DNA from: Lachnospiraceae bacterium
Lineage (GTDB): Bacteria; Bacillota; Clostridia; Lachnospirales; Lachnospiraceae
DNA length: 5,389 nt
Direction: 5' to 3'
Assembly: GCA_009774535.1 (NCBI GenBank)
Contig: VSNY01000222.1
Span: 1 to 5,389, forward strand
Shown here one piece after another: positions 1-5,077 of this stretch (its first letter is position 1; each line of letters starts with the position of its first letter). The notes beneath the pieces were generated by a model. That model was not told the DNA's origin. It searched no databases and saw nothing but the letters and a program-made list of their open reading frames with translations. The translations under genes were made by a program, and so were the position numbers.

Positions 1-1
1 C

Positions 2-940
2 AGGGACTGGCGCGGGATTCCGAACGGGGAAGTCCAGCACACATCCGCAGGTTTTAATTGCAGCACCTATAACAGCAGCAGAAAAAAGTATAAACAGGTG
101 TGCTGTTCTCATTCCATAAAAGAGGATACGGTAAAACAGCTTATCCTCGAATCAATCCGGTATGCCTTAAAAAGCGTCCGCATGGACGAGGCAGCATTTA
201 TAAAAAGTATGCGGAGCGCATCAGAAGTCAGGGACAAGAGCGAGGTAAAAAAACTGAAATCAGACCTTGCGAAAAAAGAGAAGCGCTTTGCAGACCTTGA
301 CTTACTGATTAAAAAGGTGTATGAGGACAATGCAATGGGGAAGCTGCCGGACAGACGGTATGAAATGCTTTCTTCCAATTACGAGAAGGAACAGCAGGAG
401 CTTGAAATTTCCATGAAAGAAATCAGGGAAAAACTTACGCAGTTTGAAGATGATACTGACAGGACGGAGGAATTTCTCTCCCTTGTCCATAAGTACACCG
501 ACATTCAGGAGCTTACGCCCGCCATCGTTAATGAATTTGTGGACAAAGTGCTGGTACACAAGATAGAAGAAACGGATGGCGACCGTGTGCAGGAAATAGA
601 GATTTTTCTCAATTATATCGGCAGGGTGGAGCTTCCGGCGCAGGAACTTTCCAGGGAAGAAATGGCGGAGGAAGAAAAGAAACGGAAAAGCCGCCAATAC
701 AGGAGGGAATACATGAAAGCCTACCGGGAAAAGCACAGACCGGAAATCCGGCGCGTGATTGAGGGCGCAAAAGAAGCAGACAGGCAGAAACAGATAGCGG
801 AGGCGGAACTGTCGGCGGACGGACTCCTGCATACGGACGGTACGGAACAGGTTGCGGCTATGGTGGCAGGGGAAAACAAGATTATTGTAGAGAGCAGCCT
901 CCCGACCAAAGAGGAAGTAAAACAAAAATTTGGCAGATAA
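2..940 (+). CDS. Large serine recombinase, C-terminal part (5' end outside window)
   Basis: Integrase/excisionase of the TnpX-like large serine recombinase group, which cuts and rejoins DNA at the element's att sites through a covalent phosphoserine intermediate. The frame is open from base 2, giving 312 visible residues; the resolvase catalytic domain with its serine and the first zinc knuckle lie upstream. Seen in order: the second half of a recombinase zinc ribbon (FNCSTY near residue 20 and CCSHSI at 34-39, with Cys20, Cys35 and His37 as likely ligands); a charged coiled coil, about 70-150, containing the family-typical KKVYEDNAMGKLPDRRYEML; a DUF4368-type segment, about 158-212 (FLSLVHKYTDIQELTP, then NEFVDKVLVH and IFLNYIG); and a very basic tail with RREYMKAYREKHRPE, probably a DNA contact. 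The GTG at 98 is internal, has no ribosome site and is not a start. The stop is 36 bases before the parM-like gene, so the two are probably cotranscribed. Confidence 0.93.
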   Translation, partial: RDWRGIPNGEVQHTSAGFNCSTYNSSRKKYKQVCCSHSIKEDTVKQLILESIRYALKSVRMDEAAFIKSMRSASEVRDKSEVKKLKSDLAKKEKRFADLDLLIKKVYEDNAMGKLPDRRYEMLSSNYEKEQQELEISMKEIREKLTQFEDDTDRTEEFLSLVHKYTDIQELTPAIVNEFVDKVLVHKIEETDGDRVQEIEIFLNYIGRVELPAQELSREEMAEEEKKRKSRQYRREYMKAYREKHRPEIRRVIEGAKEADRQKQIAEAELSADGLLHTDGTEQVAAMVAGENKIIVESSLPTKEEVKQKFGR

Positions 941-976
941 TTTGATGCACAACAACCAAGAAAGCGAGGATTTGAT

Positions 977-1927
977 ATGACAAAACTTAGAGATTATAAC
1001 ATGAACGGAACAATTATTTTAGGTGTGGATGCAGGATATGGGAACTATAAAACGGCGAGATGCTGTTTCCCGACTTCCGTAATTAGGAATAGCCAGCCGC
1101 CCGTCTTTACGAGGGATTATCTGGAATATAACGGCGGCTACTACACCATAGGCGAGGGACACAAAAATTTTGTTGCAGAGAAAAGCGCGGATGATGACAA
1201 TTACATCCTTACTCTTGCCGCCATTGCAAAGGAACTGAAAGCGAGGGGGCTGTCAGCCGCAAAGATACATCTTGCGGTGGGACTTCCGCTGAAATGGGTG
1301 CAGGTGCAGCGTGATTCGTTCCGTGAGTATATGATGCAGAACCGCCATGTTGATTATAAGTATGCAGGAAAGCGTTATACGGTTGACATCGTGGATTGTA
1401 CGGTCATGCCGCAATGCTATGCGGCGGTAGCGGAGAGCCTGCCTGATTTTAAGGGTATGCACATGATAGCGGATATCGGCAACGGTACAATGAATGTGAT
1501 GATACTCAATAATGGAAAGGCGAGCGAGAGTAAGTCGTGGACGGTAAAGCTGGGGGCAAATGAATGTTTTATGGCAATCCGCAATCTAATACTGGACAGG
1601 AAAGCGGAGGAACTTCCGGCAGAGATTATTGAGAATTATCTTCGATACGGCGATACAGAAGTGGGCGGGGAATACCAGCAGCTTATGGAGGAAGCGGCAA
1701 AGTCCTATGTTGATAAGATATTTGCGGAACTGAAAGCGCACGGATACAATCCTAATCTTATGAAACTTTATATCATGGGCGGCGGCGCAAAGGTTGTGGA
1801 GCTTGTGGGAGATTATGACAGCGGTAATGTCACTTTCAACCACAATATACGGGCAAATGCCAAAGGTTATGAATACTTCTGCTATATGAAGCTGCGCAGG
1901 CAGAAATCAATGGCTTCCGCCGGATAA
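977..1927 (+). CDS. parM: ParM/StbA-like actin-family ATPase (plasmid segregation type)
   Basis: 316 residues, the usual length for ParM. Actin-fold nucleotide motifs are visible: phosphate-1 loop LGVDAGYGNYKTA at 15-27 (Asp18), phosphate-2 loop IADIGNGTMNVMIL starting near 164 (Asp166), and the adenosine loop LYIMGGGAKVVE near 264-275. In this family ATP binding drives filament formation, and filaments push apart DNA molecules held by a ParR adaptor. The ATG at 977 is preceded by AGGA at 967-970 with a 6-base gap; Met9 is an alternative start without a better site. It lies between an integrase gene and a small RHH-like gene (14-base gap), which supports a parMR-type operon. On an integrated element its likely job is to keep the excised circle from being lost, or to assist DNA handling during transfer; that role is inferred. 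The family call is firm, the partition role less so. Confidence 0.9.
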   Translation: MTKLRDYNMNGTIILGVDAGYGNYKTARCCFPTSVIRNSQPPVFTRDYLEYNGGYYTIGEGHKNFVAEKSADDDNYILTLAAIAKELKARGLSAAKIHLAVGLPLKWVQVQRDSFREYMMQNRHVDYKYAGKRYTVDIVDCTVMPQCYAAVAESLPDFKGMHMIADIGNGTMNVMILNNGKASESKSWTVKLGANECFMAIRNLILDRKAEELPAEIIENYLRYGDTEVGGEYQQLMEEAAKSYVDKIFAELKAHGYNPNLMKLYIMGGGAKVVELVGDYDSGNVTFNHNIRANAKGYEYFCYMKLRRQKSMASAG

Positions 1928-1941
1928 GGGGGCGCATCCGA

Positions 1942-2436
1942 ATGAAAAATAAAAACCACAATATCCGTTTCAACATGGAGAAAGAGGACGAGTGCAGGGC
2001 GTGGGAACTTCTGCATTCCCCGAAGGTGCGGCAGATGTTCAAGTCGCAGAATAAATTCGTGATAGAGGCAGTCAATGATTATTATGACAGATGCGTGGCA
2101 ATGAAGAATGATCCCTATATGGAAACGAGGGAAAAAGAGGACGCTTTTGCAGGGCGTATCGTGGAAGCGGTTGAAAAGAAGGTAATGTCCAACTTTCCGG
2201 CGCTGTTCGGGATGTATATGGCGCAGATGCAACCGTTTCCTTTATCCGTTCCTATGAGGGCGTATCAATCGGCGCAGAGTGGCATGGTGTATGGGCAGAG
2301 ACAAGCCGAAAACTTGTCTAATGGCGCGAATATAAATATAGCAATGCAGGATATGGAAGATACGCAGGAGCAGGATAAAAGGGAGGATGCTACAGAGCCG
2401 CCGGACAATGAACTGATTGATTTTGACACATTTTAA
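1942..2436 (+). CDS. Small ParR-like protein with ribbon-helix-helix-like N-terminus
   Basis: 164 residues, no signal peptide or membrane segment. The first 50 residues fit a ribbon-helix-helix fold: a short strand around 5-12 (NHNIRFNM), a helix around 13-25 (EKEDECRAWELLH), a turn, and a second helix around 35-48 (SQNKFVIEAVNDYY). The middle, from about 80 to 120, is rich in Met, Pro and Gln, and the last 40 residues are strongly acidic and end in NELIDFDTF. ParR adaptors have an RHH DNA-binding N-terminus and a C-terminal tail that contacts ParM; the same layout and the position directly after parM suggest that function, but I recognise no diagnostic ParR motif. The start is preceded by a purine run (AAGGGGG, 1926-1932) about 9 bases upstream. 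It could instead be a transcriptional regulator of the operon, or both. Its binding site may be the hairpin repeats just downstream. Confidence 0.72.
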   Translation: MKNKNHNIRFNMEKEDECRAWELLHSPKVRQMFKSQNKFVIEAVNDYYDRCVAMKNDPYMETREKEDAFAGRIVEAVEKKVMSNFPALFGMYMAQMQPFPLSVPMRAYQSAQSGMVYGQRQAENLSNGANINIAMQDMEDTQEQDKREDATEPPDNELIDFDTF

Positions 2437-2452
2437 TATGTTTATGTGACAG

Positions 2453-2486
2453 GGCTACGGTAAGCGGATTTATCGTAGCCTTATTT
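2453..2486 (+). terminator. Terminator-like hairpin after the recombinase-parM-parR operon
   Basis: GGCTACGGTA (2453-2462) pairs with TATCGTAGCC (2471-2480) over ten pairs, one of them G-T, with an 8-base loop. The right arm is followed by TTATTT. It begins 16 bases after the stop of the ParR-like gene. The T-tract is short and interrupted, so termination may be partial. Confidence 0.6.
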
Positions 2487-2509
2487 CTATGAAATGAAAC
2501 GTAAATGTA

Positions 2510-2647
2510 GCTGCATTTTTACAGTAACAGGAAAAATGTAGCCGAAAGGCTACAAAACAAGGACAAAGGGCAGCCATAAAAGGCTACATAATAAAGGGCG
2601 GGCATTTAAGCCCGCAAAATAAGGGAAAAGAGCAGCCGAAAGGCTGC
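2510..2647. repeat. Array of similar small hairpins (possible ParR-binding/centromere or RNA element)
   Basis: Four hairpins follow each other at about 28-34 base spacing: TGTAGCC-GAAA-GGCTACA (2537-2554), GCAGCC-ATAAAA-GGCTAC (2570-2587, one C/A mismatch), GCGGGC-ATTTAA-GCCCGC (2598-2615) and GCAGCC-GAAA-GGCTGC (2632-2647). Each is followed by an A-rich spacer ending in AAGG or AAGGG. The 10-mer AAAGGCTACA occurs exactly twice, at 2545-2554 and 2579-2588. The first and fourth copies differ by a paired T-A to C-G exchange, so the stem itself appears to be kept. An alternative hairpin (2510-2520 with 2532-2542) overlaps the first one. Possible roles are a parC-like site for the adjacent ParR-like protein, a chain of terminators for minus-strand transcripts (T-rich tracts follow some of the stems on that strand), or part of a structured RNA. 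The function is not established. Confidence 0.65.
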
Positions 2648-2665
2648 AAATAAGGGCGTAAATAT

Positions 2666-2716
2666 AGCCGTCTGTTTTGAGACTGACATATTGGGTTTCA
2701 GACAGGCGGCTTTTTT
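2666..2716 (+). terminator. Strong Rho-independent terminator
   Basis: AGCCGTCTGTTT (2666-2677) pairs with AGACAGGCGGCT (2700-2711) over twelve pairs, including G-T pairs, with further weak pairing inside. It is followed by an uninterrupted run of T (2711-2716, the first T closing the stem). This is the best terminator in the window. It separates the recombinase/partition operon and hairpin array from the structured oriT-side region. Confidence 0.8.
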
Positions 2717-3064
2717 ATGCCCTGAAAAGACTTGTTTTGGAGACGACTTCGGAGGTGTCTGGGGAGTGTCGGCGGGTAATTTTCGGGGAGGGCGAAAGCC
2801 CTTCCCGAAGCCCTCGGCGTTTGAGAGCGAAATACACCCTCCGCACAAAACTTCGTTTTGTACTCTGGGGATTTCGCCCTTGCAGGGGGCAGATTCGCGC
2901 AGGCGCGAATCAAGGCAGTACGGCAGGCGTACTGCCAATATCCATGCACCCCAAAGGACGGGACGCATGGACGGCGCTGCTTCCAGTGGCTTCATTTTTG
3001 GGAAAATGTGAAGCCGCGCCTGCGGGACTTCGCAGAAGTCCCCTTGCGGCTGCCAGAAAACGCC

Positions 3065-3121
3065 AACCGTAGTCTGTCCGAATACGGACATCGGTTCGCA
3101 GTAAGTCGCCCTATGGCGGCT
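3065..3121 (+). other. Putative origin of transfer (oriT) with RSF1010-like nic site
   Basis: The sequence TAAGTCGCCCT at 3102-3112 matches the nic core of RSF1010/R1162 (TAAGTGCG/CCCT) except for one missing G, which would place the cut after G3108. As in RSF1010, a hairpin lies immediately 5' of it: AACCG (3065-3069) with CGGTT (3092-3096), enclosing TGTCCG-AATA-CGGACA (3075-3090). The site is 70 bases upstream of a MobA/MobL relaxase gene, the same relaxase class (MOBQ) that cuts the RSF1010 site. If this is right, the + strand is transferred with the relaxase gene entering first. A small hairpin (3104-3110/3115-3121) covers the site itself. The resemblance was found by eye from memory of the RSF1010 sequence. 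Confidence 0.55.
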
Positions 3122-3163
3122 GCTCACAGAGAAAGCGGCGGTATCAGATTATCCGCCAAAGGA

Positions 3164-3168
3164 AGGAG
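3164..3168 (+). promoter_or_regulatory. Shine-Dalgarno site fixing the relaxase start
   Basis: AGGAG within GGAAGGAGAA, 10 bases before the ATG at 3179. The reading frame stays open upstream to an ATG at 2858, but that one lies inside the hairpin region without a ribosome site, and the residues it would add are not relaxase-like. The protein therefore starts at 3179. Confidence 0.85.
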
Positions 3169-3178
3169 AAAGGCATTC

Positions 3179-4876
3179 ATGAAAAGAAATTCATTTATAG
3201 AAATGGCAAAGCTGCATAACTTATCGGGGCGCATCACTTATATTTCAAGCCACGCCAAACAGGAGCATCTGTACGAAGTCTATGCAACAGAACCGGACAG
3301 GGCGTTCTGGCGGGAGCTTGCCAAGTGCAGTCAGGAAGAATTTGCAAAAAGCGGGACGAACGGGAAGTGTATCGAGGCGAGGGAGTTGATGATCGCCCTG
3401 CCGGAAAGTTTTATCAACCATGACCATGACTATCTGCTGAAAAAGATGGTTGATGAATTTAAGAAGCGGTACGGCGTGGAGTGCTTTGCCGCGCTCCACC
3501 ATAATAAACGGAAAACAAACCTTCATATCCATATGATATTTGCGGAGAAAAAGCTTTTGGAGCAGCCAATAGAAAAGGTTGCTATCCGAAATATGTTCTA
3601 TGACGAGCAGGGGCGTCATGTGCGGACAAAGAAGGAGATACTTGACGGGGACGGGAATATCCGCAGGGGCTGTAAAATCATCAAAAAAGGCGAAGTGTAT
3701 GAGAGTAAGATTTTTACCGTAAAAAACAGCCGCTTCAAGCAGGAATACTTTTTAGATGAGGCAAAGGTATTTTATACGGATTTAATCAACCAGATGGTAA
3801 TTGATGACAAGGATCGACTCAGCATATTTGATAAAAACGGCCCATACCTTGCGACAAAGAAAATTGGCAAAAATAATCCGAAAGCAGAAGAAATAAAGGC
3901 AGACAATGAAATCCGCATGGAATGGAACAGGACTGTTGACTGTGCGCTCGTCAGTGGCGTATCCGAGACGGAGGTTGTGGAACTGAAAAAGACAGAAATC
4001 ACGGAAAAGGTAAAGGAATCTGTGGAGCAGAACGGTAACAAGCCGGAGCTATTCGGGGAGATTGTCAGGGCGGCGATTTTATTATTAGAGTGTCTGATTA
4101 TAAAAGCTATGCAAAAGGTAATGGATATAGCGGAAAAGGTTATCAGCAAAGATTCTGATGCCGAAAAGGAAACACCGAAAGAAAAGGAAATTCATGTCCA
4201 TACAGAAGATAAGCCGATAGTCAAGCTGGAAAGGAAGAAGATACCATTTCCCATAAATCCGCAGCGTAAAATAGATATACAGAATAAAGAAGAACTGCCA
4301 CAACGGGAAATCACTGCCGAAGCCAAGAAATCTATTATTGAGCAGATTAAACCAGAACAAAAATCTGTTTCTGCTGAAACAAAGCGGTTGGAAACAGAAA
4401 GACCACCTCAGCCAAAACCTTCCGTGCTTGCAAGCAAATATCCCCGCCTGAAAGAGATAGACAGCAGGCTTAAGGAACAGAACAAAGCAATTTTTGAGCG
4501 TGAGAAAAAGTGTGATAATTTGAAAAAGGAATTATCTGAATGTAAGGGTATTTTCAAGGGAGGCAGACGGAAGGAATTACAGCAGGAAATTGACAGTATC
4601 GACAATCAGATTTCAAATATGAAAAAGAGGCTTTCGTCCATCGTGAGGGAATATAACTTTGATTCTGTTCAAGTATTCAATAAGGAACTGAATGCGGCAA
4701 AGCGCGAGAATGTTGACTATCAGGCAGCCTGTGCTGAGTATGATAAAATCTATGGAGAAAAAGTGGCGGATTCCATGAGTGTTAGGGACAGGCTCAGACA
4801 GAAAGAGCAGATAGTGAAAGAAATAGAAACAGGCAGGGTGTATCAGGGAAGGCAGAAGGATAAAGGGGCGAGGTAG
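3179..4876 (+). CDS. mobA: MobA/MobL-family relaxase (MOBQ-type HUH endonuclease)
   Basis: 565 residues. Relaxases of this family nick one strand at oriT, stay covalently bound through a tyrosine, and lead the strand into the recipient through a helper type IV secretion system. Seen: an N-terminal segment with GRITYISS (Tyr21 the likely nucleophile); the family block ARELMIALPESF around 75-86; and the metal-binding histidine motif ALHHNKRKTNLHIHMIF, with His107/His108 and the HUH pair His116 and His118. The conserved blocks NMFYDEQGRHVRTKKEI, FLDEAKVFYTDLINQMV and GPYLATKKIGKNNPKA follow, then a hydrophobic helix near 300, a Lys/Glu/Pro-rich linker at about 330-420, and a C-terminal coiled coil at about 425-515 (LKEIDSRLKEQNKAIFEREK; KGIFKGGRRKELQQEI). 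No primase or helicase domain is evident. It is presumably transcribed with, or just after, the structured oriT region. No coupling protein or secretion genes are in view, so the element looks mobilizable rather than self-transmissible. Confidence 0.92.
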   Translation: MKRNSFIEMAKLHNLSGRITYISSHAKQEHLYEVYATEPDRAFWRELAKCSQEEFAKSGTNGKCIEARELMIALPESFINHDHDYLLKKMVDEFKKRYGVECFAALHHNKRKTNLHIHMIFAEKKLLEQPIEKVAIRNMFYDEQGRHVRTKKEILDGDGNIRRGCKIIKKGEVYESKIFTVKNSRFKQEYFLDEAKVFYTDLINQMVIDDKDRLSIFDKNGPYLATKKIGKNNPKAEEIKADNEIRMEWNRTVDCALVSGVSETEVVELKKTEITEKVKESVEQNGNKPELFGEIVRAAILLLECLIIKAMQKVMDIAEKVISKDSDAEKETPKEKEIHVHTEDKPIVKLERKKIPFPINPQRKIDIQNKEELPQREITAEAKKSIIEQIKPEQKSVSAETKRLETERPPQPKPSVLASKYPRLKEIDSRLKEQNKAIFEREKKCDNLKKELSECKGIFKGGRRKELQQEIDSIDNQISNMKKRLSSIVREYNFDSVQVFNKELNAAKRENVDYQAACAEYDKIYGEKVADSMSVRDRLRQKEQIVKEIETGRVYQGRQKDKGAR

Positions 4877-4920
4877 CAAGTGATTAAGTCGGCAGTCTAA
4901 AGTTATTTTTTTGCTGGGAT

Positions 4921-4945
4921 GCTGGAGCGTTCCAAAAGTTTTTTT
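4921..4945 (+). terminator. Possible weak terminator after the relaxase gene
   Basis: TGGA (4923-4926) and TCCA (4931-4934) form a short stem with a 4-base loop, and a run of seven T follows at 4939-4945. The stem is short, with AAAG between it and the T-run, so this is a weak candidate. Another T-run at 4903-4911 has no clear stem before it. Confidence 0.3.
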
Positions 4946-4946
4946 C

Positions 4947-4975
4947 TTGAGAATTTGGAGGTTTTATGATATATT
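4947..4975 (+). promoter_or_regulatory. Sigma-A-type promoter, TTGAGA-N17-TATATT
   Basis: The -35 box TTGAGA (4947-4952) and -10 box TATATT (4970-4975) are separated by exactly 17 bases, with a TG extension (TGATATATT) before the -10. Start of transcription is expected near 4982. It would read into the AT-rich stretch and the hairpins beyond 5078. It overlaps a Shine-Dalgarno-plus-ATG (4957-4968); the promoter and that small ORF cannot both be expressed from this site. Confidence 0.55.
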
Positions 4976-5013
4976 CTATCTTGGGTATGTTTAATAATAT
5001 TGGCGAGAAATAG
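4966..5013 (+). CDS. Possible 15-residue peptide ORF
   Basis: ATG at 4966 follows a strong GGAGG (4957-4961) with a short 4-base gap and encodes MIYSILGMFNNIGEK before TAG. I do not recognise it. It could be a leader peptide, or the start of a decayed gene; translation continued past the stop gives nothing recognisable. It would need a promoter upstream of 4950, and none is clear, while a promoter-like sequence overlaps its start. Part of the ribosome site could be masked by pairing of 4931-4936 with 4954-4959. Treat this as a candidate only. Confidence 0.22.
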   Translation: MIYSILGMFNNIGEK

Positions 5014-5040
5014 AGTTTTATAAAGAGAAAATGCAAGATG

Positions 5041-5071
5041 GACATATTCTGTCATAGGGCTGTGTTATAAT
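5041..5071 (+). promoter_or_regulatory. Extended -10 promoter with dyad at the -35 position
   Basis: TGTTATAAT at 5063-5071 is a perfect extended -10 (TGnTATAAT). No good -35 box lies 16-18 bases upstream. Instead a dyad GACA-TATTC-TGTC covers 5041-5053, about -37 to -25 relative to a start near 5078. This fits a promoter carrying a regulator site, or one that does not need a -35. The predicted start falls at the first base of a long hairpin. Confidence 0.55.
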
Positions 5072-5077
5072 TCTTAA

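Larger units (their letters stand above)
2717..3178. other. Gene-free, G+C-rich, densely structured region (about eleven consecutive hairpins)
   Basis: No credible gene, although stops are rare in several frames. Hairpins found by eye: 2741-2760 (weak); 2782-2793/2798-2809, twelve pairs with a GAAA loop; 2827-2833/2871-2877 enclosing 2845-2851/2855-2861; 2892-2900/2903-2911, perfect; 2914-2922/2928-2936, perfect nine pairs; 2941-2947/2965-2971; 2973-2977/3016-3020 enclosing 2988-2998/3003-3015 (with a 2-base bulge); 3024-3031/3035-3042, perfect eight pairs; 3065-3069/3092-3096 enclosing 3075-3080/3085-3090; 3104-3110/3115-3121; 3137-3141/3153-3157. Most of the region is paired. Its 3' part holds the putative oriT. 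The rest may be a single-strand origin or other ssDNA-recognised structure used in transfer, or a large non-coding RNA. I saw no convincing sigma-A promoter, which slightly favours a DNA-level role. Confidence 0.75.

Noticed and set aside
98..940. Recombinase fragment starting at GTG 98 as a complete gene
   Set aside because: The frame is open to the window edge, and residues before 98 (FNCSTY) belong to the zinc ribbon of the same protein.
302..955. Minus-strand open frames inside the recombinase, parM and mobA genes
   Set aside because: They mirror well-supported + strand genes and have no ribosome sites or recognisable domains.
2537..2647. CRISPR array
   Set aside because: The repeats are short self-complementary hairpins of varying sequence and spacing without unique spacers, and no cas gene is present.
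2606..3127. Overlapping open frames on both strands across the structured region (such as 2677-3072, 2691-3011 and 2606-3127 minus)
   Set aside because: Several frames are open at once because the DNA is G+C-rich and stop-poor. None has a good ribosome site or recognisable domain, and the hairpins explain the sequence better.
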